DNA from: Ruminococcus sp. AF46-10NS
GTDB lineage: Bacteria; Bacillota; Clostridia; Lachnospirales; Lachnospiraceae
Assembly (NCBI RefSeq): GCF_003474435.1
Contig: NZ_QRNF01000010.1
Span: forward strand, 1-64,000
Direction of reading: 5' to 3'
DNA length: 64,000 nucleotides
Shown: positions 16,380 to 26,454 of the stretch, one piece after another
How positions within the stretch are numbered: position 1 is the first letter of the stretch
Layout of the letters: every line of letters starts with the position of its first letter
Program-made: the position numbers and the translations under genes
Notes under the pieces: generated by a model
What the model was told of the DNA's origin: nothing
Databases searched by the model: none
What the model saw: the letters and a program-made list of their open reading frames with translations, nothing else

Positions 16380-18760
16380 ATGAACAAAAAAGCATACAAA
16401 GCACTTGAATACTATAAAATCATAGATCTGCTCACAGACAAGGCCTCTTCCCCAATGGGAAAAGATCTCTGCAGGAAGCTTACCCCTTCCACGGATATCG
16501 AAGAGATCCGTTCCATGCAGCTGCAGACTCACGATGCACTTGCCCGCCTCTTCAAAAAAGGCAGCATTTCCTTTGGCAGTGTCAAAGATATCCGCGGCAC
16601 CCTGAAGCGTCTTACTGTAGGCAGTTCCTTAAATGCGCCGGAACTTCTCTCTGTGTGCAGCCTTTTGGAAAATACCGGCCGTGTAAAAGCTTATTCCAGA
16701 AGCGACCGCGATGACGGAATGACCGATTCCCTTGACGGCATGTTCTCAGCCCTGGAACCATTGACACCGCTTAGCACGGAGATCCGACGCTGTATCCTTT
16801 CCGAGGATGAGATCAGTGACGATGCCAGCAGCACTCTCCGTCAGATCCGCCGCAGCATCAAGATCACCAACGACCGCATCCATTCCCAGCTTTCCTCTCT
16901 GGTTGCAGGAAGCGCAAGGAATTATCTTCAGGATTCTGTTATCACCATGCGAGATGGTCGCTACTGTATCCCGGTAAAAGCTGAGTACAAAGGCCAGGTT
17001 CCAGGTATGATACACGATCAGTCAGCAACAGGTTCCACTCTTTTCATTGAACCCATGGCCGTTGTCAAACTGAACAATGACATCCGTGAACTGGAGCTGA
17101 AAGAACAGAAAGAGATCGAAGTGATCCTTGCAGACTTAAGCCAGAAGGTAGCCGCAGAACTTGAAGCAATCCATGCAGACCTTTCCATCATGGTCCAGCT
17201 GGACTTTATTTTTGCCAGAGCTGCTCTTGCCATGGATATGAATGCCAGCGAACCCATCTTTAATACTGAGGACGCATCCGTCTCCGTCAGGCCCGCCACC
17301 CGCTTATTGACAAAAAGAAAGCCGTTCCCATTGACATTCGCCTTGGAGATGAATTTGACCTCCTTGTTGTCACAGGACCGAACACCGGCGGTAAAACTGT
17401 CTCCCTGAAAACCGTTGGTCTTCTCACTCTCATGGGTCAGGCAGGTCTTCATATCCCGGCACTGGACCGCTCCGAACTTGCACTTTTCCGCGAGGTTTAC
17501 GCAGATATCGGTGATGAGCAGAGCATCGAGCAGTCATTAAGCACCTTTTCCTCACATATGACAAACGTAGTCTCCTTCCTCAAGTCCGCAGATCAGGACT
17601 CCCTTGTCCTCTTTGATGAGCTTGGCGCAGGAACAGACCCGACAGAAGGTGCAGCACTGGCCATTGCAATTCTTTCCCATCTTCATGAACAGGGAATACG
17701 CACCATGGCCACCACCCATTACAGCGAACTGAAAATTTACGCGCTTTCCACTCCAGGCGTAGAAAATGCCTGCTGCGAATTTGATGTAGAAACCTTACGT
17801 CCAACCTACCGCCTTCTCATCGGTGTCCCTGGAAAAAGTAATGCTTTCGCCATTTCTTCCAAACTGGGACTTCCTGTTTTTATCATTGATAAGGCAAAAG
17901 AGCAGATCAGTGAGCAGGATGAATCCTTCGAGGATGTTCTGACTTCTCTGGAGCAGAGCCGTGTCACCATTGAAAATGAACGTGCAGAGATTGCCCGCTA
18001 TAAAGAGCAGGTAGCTGAACTTAAGAAATCCCTCCAGGAAAAAGAAGAAAAGCTGGATGAACGTAAAGAACGCATCCTCCGTGAGGCCAACGAACAGGCA
18101 CATGCAATTCTCCGCGATACCAAAGAATACGCAGATCAGACCATGAAGCTTTTCCATAAATTCCAGAAAGATCACGTGGATACAGCCTCTGTGGAAAAAG
18201 AACGACAAAACTTAAAGAAGCGCATGTCAAAAGCAGAAAAAGGCATGTCTTCCAAACAGCAGAAACAGAAACCAACGAAGCAGCTGAAGCCATCCGATCT
18301 TTCTCTTGGAGATACTGTAAAAGTCTTAAGCCTGAATCTCAAGGGAACAGTTTCCAGCCATCCGGATTCCAAAGGATATCTCTTTGTACAGATGGGCATC
18401 ATCCGTTCCAAAGTACATATCTCTGACCTGGAGCTTGTGGATGAACCTGTGATCACCACCCCATCCATGCAGCGTACAGGCGCAGGAAAAATCCGCATGT
18501 CAAAAGCAGCCAGCATTTCCACTGAGATCAATCTCCTGGGAAAAACCGTTGACGAAGCTGTTGCAGAACTGGACAAATATCTGGATGATGCTTACATTGC
18601 ACATATGAAGTCTGTCCGCATTGTGCATGGCAAAGGTACCGGCGCGCTGCGCAAAGGTGTCCACAATTACCTGAAACGCCAGAAACATGTAGCTTCCTTC
18701 CGTCTCGGTGAATTCGGAGAAGGCGATGCCGGTGTAACCATCGTAGAATTCAAAAAATAA
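16380..18760 (+). pseudogene. mutS2: MutS2 (Smr-domain MutS homologue), broken by one frameshift
   Basis: Two frames, 16380-17408 and a second from the 17290 area to 18760, encode consecutive parts of one MutS2. The first carries the core and lever region (SVITMRDGRYCIPVKAEYKG, SATGSTLFIEP). The second gives ARHPLIDKKKAVPIDI, Walker A GPNTGGKTVSL, Walker B VLFDELGAGTDP, a long coiled coil, and the C-terminal Smr domain (INLLGKTVDEAVAELD, VRIVHGKGTGALRKGV). One missing base near 17286-17291 (GTCAGG where GTCAAGG would restore frame) separates them. Repaired length is about 793 residues, normal for MutS2, which works in ribosome-collision rescue and recombination control. Start ATG follows AAGGAG. 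Confidence 0.88.
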
Positions 18761-18774
18761 AAAAGGAGCTTATC

Positions 18775-19473
18775 ATGGCTACAAAACAGAAAATCCTCAT
18801 TGTTGACGATGACAATAATATTGCAGAGCTGGTAGCTCTCTACCTTACAAAAGAATGCTTTGAGACTAAAATCGTAAATGACGGCGAGGAAGCCCTGAAG
18901 CAGTTCCATATTTTTCACCCGGATCTGATCCTTCTGGATCTGATGCTTCCGGGAATTGACGGATATCAGGTATGTCGTGAGATCCGCCATACCTCAGATG
19001 TCCCGATCATCATGCTCTCCGCAAAAGGCGAAACTTTTGACAAAGTTCTCGGCCTTGAGCTTGGAGCTGACGACTACATTATCAAACCATTTGATTCCAA
19101 GGAACTGGTGGCACGTGTCCGCGCAGTGCTCCGCAGATTCCATGTGAAATCTCCATCTTCTGCTCCGAAAGAAAAATGTGTTTCCTACCCGGATCTGGTG
19201 ATCAACCTCACCAATTATTCAGTAACATATATGGGACACCAGATAGATATGCCTCCAAAAGAGCTGGAACTTCTTTATTTCCTGGCTTCTTCTCCGAATC
19301 AGGTTTTTACAAGGGAGCAGCTTCTGGATCATATCTGGGGATATGAATACATCGGCGACACCCGCACCGTAGACGTACATATCAAACGTCTCCGCGAAAA
19401 GATCAAGGATAATCCAAACTGGTCACTTTCCACAGTCTGGGGCATCGGCTACAAATTCGAGGTAAAGGCCTGA
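18775..19473 (+). CDS. OmpR/PhoB-family response regulator
   Basis: A 232-residue regulator. The receiver has IVDDDNN, phospho-acceptor Asp in LILLDLMLPGIDG, IMLSAKG and YIIKPFD. The winged-helix C-terminus contains TRTVDVHIKRLREKI and VWGIGYKFEV. ATG follows AAAAAGGAG, 14 bp after the mutS2 stop, and its own stop overlaps the kinase start as TGATG. The regulon is not visible from the sequence. Confidence 0.92.
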   Translation: MATKQKILIVDDDNNIAELVALYLTKECFETKIVNDGEEALKQFHIFHPDLILLDLMLPGIDGYQVCREIRHTSDVPIIMLSAKGETFDKVLGLELGADDYIIKPFDSKELVARVRAVLRRFHVKSPSSAPKEKCVSYPDLVINLTNYSVTYMGHQIDMPPKELELLYFLASSPNQVFTREQLLDHIWGYEYIGDTRTVDVHIKRLREKIKDNPNWSLSTVWGIGYKFEVKA

Positions 19474-20882
19474 TGAAACAGCATCTTTACCGCAAATTGC
19501 TGATACTCTATTTTGCCATCGGAGGAATCTGCTTTCTGCTGCTTTCCTCCGGAGGATCTTACCTTGTAGAAAAAAAGCTGGAAAAAACTACCGGTGCTTC
19601 TCTTTACTGCACAGCCAGCCATATCGCATCCCAGGAGGAGATCCGGCAGGCTGTAAAAAATCCGGACAATGATCAGATTTCCCTAGCTCTGAATTCTGCA
19701 GCTGCTTTTCAGAATGCAGACTTCTGGATCATGGATACAGATGGAACTGTTCTTATCAATACCAGTAAGAATACTTCTGATTCCGGTGAGATTACTGTTA
19801 AAAATTTCCGGCCTTCCGATTACGAAGATACCGATTATTCTTCCGGTACCTTTTATGGGGCATTTAAAGAAACGCATTTAAGCACTGTTGTCCCTGTCAA
19901 AGATACAGATCAGATCATCGGATATCTTGCAATCCATTATCCAATGAAAAACCTCTACGAAAGCCGCAGCAATATCGTAGAGGTCATGATCGTAATCTTT
20001 ATTGTTATTTATGCACTGTTTTTCAGCTTCCTGCTGGTCTATTTCTTCCGGGTACATAAACCTTTAAAGGAAATCCTGAAAGGTGCGCTGGAATTTGCCA
20101 ACGGAAATCTTTCCTATACGATCCCTGTAGATTCTGAAGATGAGATGGGATATCTCTCCCACTCCCTCAACTACATGGCAGACAAGCTGAACAAAAACGG
20201 CGAGTACCAGCGACAGTTTATCTCTAATGTGTCCCATGATTTCCGTTCTCCGCTGACCTCCATCAAAGGTTACGTGGAAGCCATGCTGGACGGCACTATC
20301 CCGCCGGAAATGCAGGAGCGTTATCTTAAAGTTATCGCTTTTGAATCCACCCGCCTGGAGAAACTTACCAGAAGTCTTCTTACCCTAAATGAGCTGGATG
20401 TGAAAAAGCGAATGATGCACATACGCCGCTTTGATATTAATGAAACCATTCGCACCACTGCTGCATCTTTTGAAGGCACCTGCTCAGAACGGAATATCCG
20501 GCTGGAACTTCTCCTTGCAGGAAAAGAACTCTTTGTCCGTGCGGATATGGAGCAGATCCAGCAGGTACTGTACAATTTACTGGACAATGCCGTAAAATTC
20601 AGCAATGATAATTCATCTATCATACTGGAAACCACAGTCAATCACGGAAAAGTTTTTGTCTCTGTAAAAGACCACGGAACCGGAATCCCCAAAGAGAGTC
20701 TTTCCAAAATATGGGACCGCTTTTACAAAATCGATGCCTCCCGCGGAAAAGACCGCAAAGGAACCGGCCTTGGACTTGCAATTGTAAAAGAGATCATCAA
20801 TGCACATAAGCAGAACATTAATGTGATCAGTACAGTAGGTGTTGGAACTGAATTTATCTTTACACTTGAAAAGGCCAAATAA
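19473..20882 (+). CDS. Sensor histidine kinase
   Basis: A 469-residue membrane kinase: N-terminal transmembrane helix (LLILYFAIGGICFLLLSSGG), an extracytoplasmic sensing region of about 140 residues, a second membrane helix (VMIVIFIVIYALFFSFLL), HAMP, HisKA with His in NVSHDFRSPLTSI, and HATPase with NLLDNAVKFSN, DHGTGI and GTGLGLAIVKEI. This PhoR/WalK-like layout suits envelope sensing. Translationally coupled to the response regulator. Confidence 0.92.
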   Translation: MKQHLYRKLLILYFAIGGICFLLLSSGGSYLVEKKLEKTTGASLYCTASHIASQEEIRQAVKNPDNDQISLALNSAAAFQNADFWIMDTDGTVLINTSKNTSDSGEITVKNFRPSDYEDTDYSSGTFYGAFKETHLSTVVPVKDTDQIIGYLAIHYPMKNLYESRSNIVEVMIVIFIVIYALFFSFLLVYFFRVHKPLKEILKGALEFANGNLSYTIPVDSEDEMGYLSHSLNYMADKLNKNGEYQRQFISNVSHDFRSPLTSIKGYVEAMLDGTIPPEMQERYLKVIAFESTRLEKLTRSLLTLNELDVKKRMMHIRRFDINETIRTTAASFEGTCSERNIRLELLLAGKELFVRADMEQIQQVLYNLLDNAVKFSNDNSSIILETTVNHGKVFVSVKDHGTGIPKESLSKIWDRFYKIDASRGKDRKGTGLGLAIVKEIINAHKQNINVISTVGVGTEFIFTLEKAK

Positions 20883-20885
20883 GCA

Positions 20886-20953
20886 GAAAACCTCTGATTC
20901 AAATAACTGTAAAATATACTTTTTTACAGTTCATTCGAAACAGAGGTTTTTTG
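20886..20953. terminator. Terminator after the histidine kinase
   Basis: AAAACCTCTG pairs with CAGAGGTTTTTT, with an inner stem AACTGTAAAA/TTTTTTACAGTT. T-runs on both strands suit the convergent trmL transcript as well. Confidence 0.8.
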
Positions 20954-21002
20954 TTTCCCTGCACTCTATTATTTCTGTAAGATTCTCACAAGTCCGCTTT
21001 AT

Positions 21003-21503
21003 CTACTTCCATTCATAATTCCGAAGATGACCCTCCAGATTCATATGTGCAAAATTATGCTGACGCAGTGCCTCATAAAGCACAATCGCAACAGAATTAC
21101 TTAAATTCAGTGATCGGATATCCCCGATCATCGGAATCCGCACACATGTCTCCTGATTATTCACCAGGATATTCTCCGGAATACCTGCACTTTCTTTTCC
21201 AAACATAATAAAGCAGTCATCCTCATACTGCACATCTGTATAAGTCTGGGGAGCCTTGGTCGTTGCATAATAGATCTTTGCTCCCGGATTCTTCTTGAGA
21301 AAATCCTCATAGTCCAGATATCTTGTCACATCCAGATGTTCCCAGTAATCCATACCTGCACGCTTGATAGCCTTCTCATTGAGCCGGAACCCCAGCGGCT
21401 CGATCAGGTGCAGCCTGGTTCCTGTTGCCACACAGGTTCTTCCGATATTTCCTGTATTCGCCGGAATCTCCGGCTCATGGAGTACAATGTTTAAAACTCC
21501 CAT
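21003..21503 (-). CDS. trmL: tRNA (cytidine/uridine(34)-2'-O)-methyltransferase TrmL
   Basis: A 166-residue SPOUT-class methyltransferase of about the standard TrmL length. Motifs: NIVLHEPEIPANTGNIGRTC at the N-terminus, FGKESAGIPENIL, and the trefoil-knot SAM site IPMIGDIRSLNLSNSVAIVLYEALRQ. It methylates the 2'-O of the wobble base in some tRNA-Leu. The start codon directly follows the stop of the upstream gene (TAAATG), so it is translationally coupled to it. Confidence 0.93.
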   Translation of the reverse strand: MGVLNIVLHEPEIPANTGNIGRTCVATGTRLHLIEPLGFRLNEKAIKRAGMDYWEHLDVTRYLDYEDFLKKNPGAKIYYATTKAPQTYTDVQYEDDCFIMFGKESAGIPENILVNNQETCVRIPMIGDIRSLNLSNSVAIVLYEALRQHNFAHMNLEGHLRNYEWK

Positions 21504-22112
21504 TTATTTTCCTCTTTTCTGCATAACATCATTTCCCGGCCGTTCCAGATATCTTGCATTTCCACCACTGTAAAGAAGTCTGGCATTTCCGGAATTCGTC
21601 TGTCCGATCACTGCCGCCATAATTCCTTCTCTTCTCAGCTCCTGCACAAAAGCATCTCCGCCCTGGATTCCCAGAAGCACGCTTCCTCCTGACATAAGCT
21701 TATAAGGATTCACATCAAATATCTCACAGATTTCTATGGTCTCCTGCCGGATCGGCACACTGCGAAGGTCCACTTCAAGTCCCACACCGGAAGCCTCTGC
21801 CATCTTCCAGAGAGCAGCCAGAAAACCGCCCTCACCCATGAGATATCTGGCACTGGCTCCTGCTTTCGCTGCCATTTCCCAGACTTTATTGTTCTCTTCT
21901 TTCATTCCTGTGCCGTAAACTTCCGGAAGTCTTCTGGCATCCTCCAGAAACCGTTCTGCAAAAACCGCTCTCAGTCTGTTACGATTATTTTCCGTGATCC
22001 ACGCTGTTCCCTCTGCTGCCACAGGCCCTGCCACGATCAGCTCATCGCCGGGATTAAGCCTCCCATCAATTTCTGCCCACAAAGCCTCTAGGGCTTTTTC
22101 CCCAAGTTTCAT
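21504..22112 (-). CDS. AIR synthase-like (PurM/HypE C-terminal domain) protein
   Basis: A 202-residue protein whose C-terminal part (MSGGSVLLGIQGGDAFVQEL, IMAAVIGQTNSG) resembles the C-terminal domain of the PurM/HypE/SelD ATP-binding superfamily, with a Gly-rich stretch MGEGGFLAALWKMAE. The ATP-binding N-terminal half of that superfamily is missing. No function can be assigned. It is coupled to trmL downstream and lies after a small membrane-protein gene. Start follows AAGGATGG. Confidence 0.6.
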   Translation of the reverse strand: MKLGEKALEALWAEIDGRLNPGDELIVAGPVAAEGTAWITENNRNRLRAVFAERFLEDARRLPEVYGTGMKEENNKVWEMAAKAGASARYLMGEGGFLAALWKMAEASGVGLEVDLRSVPIRQETIEICEIFDVNPYKLMSGGSVLLGIQGGDAFVQELRREGIMAAVIGQTNSGNARLLYSGGNARYLERPGNDVMQKRGK

Positions 22113-22124
22113 AAATAACCATCC

Positions 22125-22232
22125 TTAGTAAATGATCAGCGAAAGTACAGTCGGAACTACCATTGCAAGTACCAGAATAACTGCGATGATCGCTGTGATC
22201 ACTTTTCTTTTTTTTGGATCAAACATTCCCAT
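22125..22232 (-). CDS. Small single-span membrane protein
   Basis: A 35-codon frame encodes MGMFDPKKRKVITAIIAVIL and about 15 further residues (VLAMVVPTVLSLIIY): a short basic N-terminus and one transmembrane helix. ATG at 22232 lies 10 bases after GAGGTG (a second ATG at 22226 is possible) and overlaps the end of the radical SAM gene by 14 bp. The size and shape recall Prli42-type stressosome anchors, but identity is not shown. Tight packing between two genes argues that it is real. Confidence 0.6.
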   Translation of the reverse strand: MGMFDPKKRKVITAIIAVILVLAMVVPTVLSLIIY

Positions 22233-23904
22233 AATTTTTATTCACCTCGTCTGTGATATCTGTTAATCTCGCGTTGTTTGTCAGTGGATCTCTGTCTGTA
22301 TAATCAAAAAGCGTGATCTTTCCATCCCGGAATACTTCGATGTGTGCTGTTTTCGGAATCTTCTTCTCTTTGCGGTAAGCCCAGATCATACGCTCATATG
22401 GTTTCTGATCCGATGCAAAAGCTGGCCTGCTCTTCAGATTCTCTCTGAGATAAAGATCCAGAAGCATAACATCCGAAAGCTTCTCCAGAGGGATCTCACT
22501 GTGTTCTCCGGCAAATTCCATAAGGATCTCATAGCGTCTCATCCTGGAATGAGAGATCTCAGAATAACCTCTCTTCTCATAAAATCTGCCAAGTACCTCA
22601 TACATCCGGAACGGATCTTCGAAATATCTTTCCAGAAATACAAGAGTATTTTTGAACTGACCACTATTATAATACACTTCCACCATACTTTCCACCATTT
22701 TCAGTCTTAAAATTTCGCCGTAAGTAAGCCACGCTGTAGAAAGCACCTCATATGGCTCCCTGTCTTTATAAAGAATTTTGTACTCTTCCGTCATCTCCAT
22801 CATATGGGAACCCTTGAGTACTTTCAGGAAGCCAAGCTGAAACTGTTCCGGATGCAGAGCATATACATCGCAGAAAGATTTATGAAAACTCTCATATCCC
22901 TCATAAGGAAGCCCTGCAATAAGATCCAGGTGCTGATGAATATTGCCAAAACTGTGAATCTGATCTACGATCCCTTTCAGTTTCTGAAAATCCATAGTCC
23001 TGCGAATGGCCCTGATCGTCTGCGGATTGGTAGACTGCACCCCGATTTCCAGCTGGATCAGTCCCGGACGCATGGTTTTCATCAGTGCAAGTTCTTCTTC
23101 CCGCAAAAGATCTGCTGAGATCTCAAAATGGAAATTGGTGACTCCATTATCATGTTCTGTGATATAACGCCAGATCGTCATTGCATGATCATGCTTGCAG
23201 TTAAATGTACGATCTACAAATTTCACCTGCGGGACCTTATTATCAATAAAAAACTGCAGCTCTTTTTTTACAATTTCAATATCACGGAATCGAAGTTTCT
23301 TATCAATAGACGAAAGACAGTAACTGCAGGAAAAGGGGCAGCCTCTGCTGCTTTCATAATAAATGATCCTGTTTTTGAACTCTTTAAGATCCTGATATGC
23401 AAAAGGAACTTTACTGAGATCCATCAGTTCTCTCCATCCTGTGTGTACGATATCCGGGACTTTGTCCTCATTTCGGAAAGCCACTCCTCTGATTTCTTTC
23501 AGATTTTCCGGTTTTCCTTCTATATAATGGCCTGCCAGTTCCTGAAAAGTCTCTTCGCCTTCTCCGACCATTACACCAGAAAAAGCAGGATTACTTCTCA
23601 AAAACTTCTCCGCGTCATAAGACACCTCCGGACCTCCTGCCCAGAAATCTGCATCTGGAAGGATCTTCATCAGATCCGGAACCAGTTCTTTTACAAAAGA
23701 CACATTCCAGATATAGCAGGAAAAACAAATGACATCCGGCTGTTCCAGATAGATATCTTTCAGGATCTCATCCCTGATCTGATTGATCGTATATTCCTTG
23801 ATCACAACCTGCGGACTGTATTTACCAGAACAGGATTTTAAGTTGTACACCGCCAGATTGGAATGGATATATTTCGCATTGCATGCTGCAAGTAATATCT
23901 TCAA
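22219..23904 (-). CDS. B12-binding domain radical SAM protein
   Basis: About 561 residues. An N-terminal cobalamin-binding-like domain (KILLAACNAKYIHSNLAVYN, PDVICFSCYIWN) precedes a radical SAM TIM barrel with the cluster motif SRGCPFSCSYC and QLEIGVQSTNP. The C-terminal part looks like DUF4080. These enzymes often act as methyltransferases or in anaerobic modification of unknown substrates. A TTG at 23904 sits 9 bases after GAGGAG and starts exactly at the conserved LKILLAAC, so I prefer it over an ATG at 23946. Confidence 0.82.
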   Translation of the reverse strand: MKILLAACNAKYIHSNLAVYNLKSCSGKYSPQVVIKEYTINQIRDEILKDIYLEQPDVICFSCYIWNVSFVKELVPDLMKILPDADFWAGGPEVSYDAEKFLRSNPAFSGVMVGEGEETFQELAGHYIEGKPENLKEIRGVAFRNEDKVPDIVHTGWRELMDLSKVPFAYQDLKEFKNRIIYYESSRGCPFSCSYCLSSIDKKLRFRDIEIVKKELQFFIDNKVPQVKFVDRTFNCKHDHAMTIWRYITEHDNGVTNFHFEISADLLREEELALMKTMRPGLIQLEIGVQSTNPQTIRAIRRTMDFQKLKGIVDQIHSFGNIHQHLDLIAGLPYEGYESFHKSFCDVYALHPEQFQLGFLKVLKGSHMMEMTEEYKILYKDREPYEVLSTAWLTYGEILRLKMVESMVEVYYNSGQFKNTLVFLERYFEDPFRMYEVLGRFYEKRGYSEISHSRMRRYEILMEFAGEHSEIPLEKLSDVMLLDLYLRENLKSRPAFASDQKPYERMIWAYRKEKKIPKTAHIEVFRDGKITLFDYTDRDPLTNNARLTDITDEVNKNYGNV

Positions 23905-24170
23905 ATTTATGTTCTCCTCGTCTCTGCTGAAACATGCATCTGTCAAGCAGACAAGATCATCTGCATTCGGTTAAAATGGGCATGTTAAGCTTTTTTTCAT
24001 TTTTACACTCTGATAGATTATACCGTTCCTGTTTCCATATGTAAATAGTTATGCCTCACGTTACTATTGCGTTTCCTACCAAATCAGAGTAAAATCACAG
24101 TAATTGCCAACACCTCAATTCAGCATGGTACGCAGCTGAAAATATCATTTCATAAGGAGAGTGCTATTTA

Positions 24171-24851
24171 ATGGACAGAAACAGTTGTCTGAATTATTTT
24201 CAGGCTTTTCCGTTCTGGGAACATATGACTGCTGAAGATCAGAATTTTCTTCTTGATAATATCCGGGAACTTCATTATCCTGCCGGTGCTGCCGTGCAGT
24301 CCGAGGAACGCCAGTGCCTGGGAACTCTTTTTCTCCTGAATGGAGTTCTCCGTGTTTATCTGCTTTCCGCTCAGGGAAAAGAAGCCACTCTATACCGTTT
24401 AAGGGACAATGATATCTGTACCCTTTCTGCTTCCTGCATGCTTTCTGCCATTACTTTTGATGTTCAGATCGATGCAGAGACAGACTGTGACCTACTGCTC
24501 CTCCCGGCTGTACCTTTTTCCAGATTGATGAAAAATAATATCTATCTGGAAAATTTCATCTACAAACTGACAACCGAACATTTTTCTGATGTGATCTCCG
24601 GGATCGAGCGGACTTTCTTTCTCACGCTTTCTCAACGCATTGCTGCCTTTCTTCTGGATGAAGCTGCTGACACCGGATCTGATGAACTCAGTCTCACCCA
24701 GGAAGCAATTGCCCGGTCTATTGGAAGTGCAAGAGAGGCCGTCAGCCGCAGCCTGAAAAAAATGAACAAAGACGGCTCCATCCAGATTTCGCGTGGATCG
24801 ATCCGCATTCTGGATAAGAGCCGTCTCTATAAAATGATGACTACGTATTGA
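24171..24851 (+). CDS. Crp/Fnr-family transcription regulator
   Basis: A 226-residue regulator: an N-terminal cyclic-nucleotide-binding-like beta barrel (GTLFLLNGVLRVYLLSAQGK EATLYRL) and a C-terminal winged helix (LSLTQEAIARSIGSAREAVS, RSLKKMNKDG). No N-terminal cluster of four cysteines is present, so not a classic Fe-S FNR. Start follows CATAAGGAG. It converges on trxA with only 4 bp between stops; a link to redox response is inferred from that position alone. Confidence 0.85.
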   Translation: MDRNSCLNYFQAFPFWEHMTAEDQNFLLDNIRELHYPAGAAVQSEERQCLGTLFLLNGVLRVYLLSAQGKEATLYRLRDNDICTLSASCMLSAITFDVQIDAETDCDLLLLPAVPFSRLMKNNIYLENFIYKLTTEHFSDVISGIERTFFLTLSQRIAAFLLDEAADTGSDELSLTQEAIARSIGSAREAVSRSLKKMNKDGSIQISRGSIRILDKSRLYKMMTTY

Positions 24852-24855
24852 TTTT

Positions 24856-25155
24856 TTACTGAAGTGCTTCCTCGAGTGTTGCCTTTGGTGTCAGTCCCAC
24901 ATAACGTGCTGTCTCTTTGCCACCTTTAAATACCAGCAGTGTAGGAATACTCATAATCTTATACTGCTGTGCAAGAGCCGGTTCTTTATCCACATCTACT
25001 TTGCCAACCTCATAACCTGCTTCTGCAAGTTCTTCCACGATCGGGGCCTGACGTCTGCATGGTCCACACCATGTTGCCCAGAAATCTACCAGTACTGGTT
25101 TCTCTGCATTTAATACCTCTGTTTCAAAATTGTCTGTTGTAAAAACTTTTGCCAT
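24856..25155 (-). CDS. trxA: Thioredoxin
   Basis: A 99-residue thioredoxin with the active site FWATWCGPC near residue 30, the cis-Pro loop IMSIPTLLVFKGG and typical length. It reduces protein disulphides with electrons from the reductase encoded 98 bp upstream. Start follows AAGGAGG. Confidence 0.95.
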   Translation of the reverse strand: MAKVFTTDNFETEVLNAEKPVLVDFWATWCGPCRRQAPIVEELAEAGYEVGKVDVDKEPALAQQYKIMSIPTLLVFKGGKETARYVGLTPKATLEEALQ

Positions 25156-25253
25156 GATATAATCCTCCTTATGCTTTGTGTGAAATCTTTTACAGGTTTC
25201 TGCTGTTTTTTATTTATCAGTCTTTACAGTTTTTTTGTGAGCTATACTATTTC

Positions 25254-26171
25254 TCACGCTTCTGTCTTCAGAAGCTTCCGCACATACTGACAGGCTGAAA
25301 TCCCTGCCTGCGCACCATCATGTACAGCCTTGGCTACCTGAAGAAGTCCTCCTGTACAGTCTCCTGCTGCATACAGTCCCGGAACTGTTGTCTCCATCTC
25401 CTCATTCACACGGATGTTTCCCTTTTCGTTAAGCTCTGCTCCGATCTGACGGGCCATCTCTGAACTTCCTGCAGTCCCAAGTGCCACAAAAACACCTTCT
25501 GCTGGTTCGAATGACGAAACTTCCCCTCCAGCTTCCTGCAGGATCACATCACCTTTCAGGCGGATTCCGGAAACACGCTCATCTCCTTCGATTGCCTGGA
25601 TCTTCATAGTATTGACATCAATGGAATTCTCCCTTGAAAATTCCGGTTTCTTTCCATCTGTAAAGATCGTTACATGAGATGCTGTATGGGAAAGCTCTTC
25701 TGCTTCATGAAGAGCGAAATCACTGTTTCCCAGAACTGCCACTTTCTTATCGCGGTAAAAGAACGCATCGCATACTGCGCAGTAGCTGACGCCTTTTCCC
25801 TCAAATTCTTTTACACCTGGGATCTTTGCGGACGCTCTCTTGCTTCCTGTTGCAAGGATCACGCTACGAGCTTCAAAATCTCCTTCTGTTGTCTTCACTT
25901 CAAAAGTATCAAAACCACCCATTCCAACAACCTGGGCATCCAGGATACGAACGCCAAGCGCTCTGGCCTGGTCAAGACCTCTCTCAAAGAGATCTTTTCC
26001 GGAAAGAGGTTTCTCCAGTCCGTAATAATTCTCGATCTTCTCTGCTTTTTCCAGAGAGCCGATTCCTGTATTTATGATCAATGGGTCCATGTTGCCTCTT
26101 GCTGCATAGAGAGCCGCTGAGATTCCTGCCGGACCTGCACCTACAATAATGATATTTTCCAATTCAGACAC
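25254..26171 (-). CDS. trxB: Thioredoxin reductase-like flavoprotein
   Basis: A 305-residue class II NAD(P)H-dependent flavoenzyme. FAD motif IIIVGAGPAGISAALYAARG, redox-active CAVCDAFFYRDKK, nucleotide-binding region VAVLGNSDFALHEAEELSHT, and FAD-binding VPGLYAAGDCTGG. The longest frame starts with GTG at 26171; a TTG at 26162 (6 bases after AGGTG) fits the usual N-terminus slightly better. Forms an operon with trxA. The NADP-typical GGG-D motif is replaced by LGNSDFA, so the electron donor could differ from that of classic TrxB. Confidence 0.88.
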   Translation of the reverse strand: MSELENIIIVGAGPAGISAALYAARGNMDPLIINTGIGSLEKAEKIENYYGLEKPLSGKDLFERGLDQARALGVRILDAQVVGMGGFDTFEVKTTEGDFEARSVILATGSKRASAKIPGVKEFEGKGVSYCAVCDAFFYRDKKVAVLGNSDFALHEAEELSHTASHVTIFTDGKKPEFSRENSIDVNTMKIQAIEGDERVSGIRLKGDVILQEAGGEVSSFEPAEGVFVALGTAGSSEMARQIGAELNEKGNIRVNEEMETTVPGLYAAGDCTGGLLQVAKAVHDGAQAGISACQYVRKLLKTEA

Positions 26172-26454
26172 CTGCTTTCTTCTGCTTCGTTATGATCTGC
26201 TTTATAATATACGCTCTGCATCTGCCTGTTTCTGTGATCAAGTCACTTTTTCTCATATGGATCATTATATCACATCTTTGAAAAAAATATCTATTTTGTT
26301 TTATACCCCACCTTCAAAATGCCCTGAAATCTTGCACCCACCATTCTTCTATGCTATTATTATAACAGTTTTGCGTATGCAGGATCCTTACATTATGAAT
26401 TCACTGTATTTCACTGTATTTTAAATAAATAACCAAAAAGGGAGATCTACTTAT

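Noticed and set aside
16380..18760. mutS2 break as programmed ribosomal frameshifting
   Set aside because: No slippery heptamer or downstream pseudoknot is evident, and the other breaks in the window are of the same one-base-loss type.
23128..23841. Plus-strand open frame of 237 codons opposite the radical SAM gene
   Set aside because: Composition is that of an antisense shadow, with no start signal; the minus-strand gene has clear motifs.
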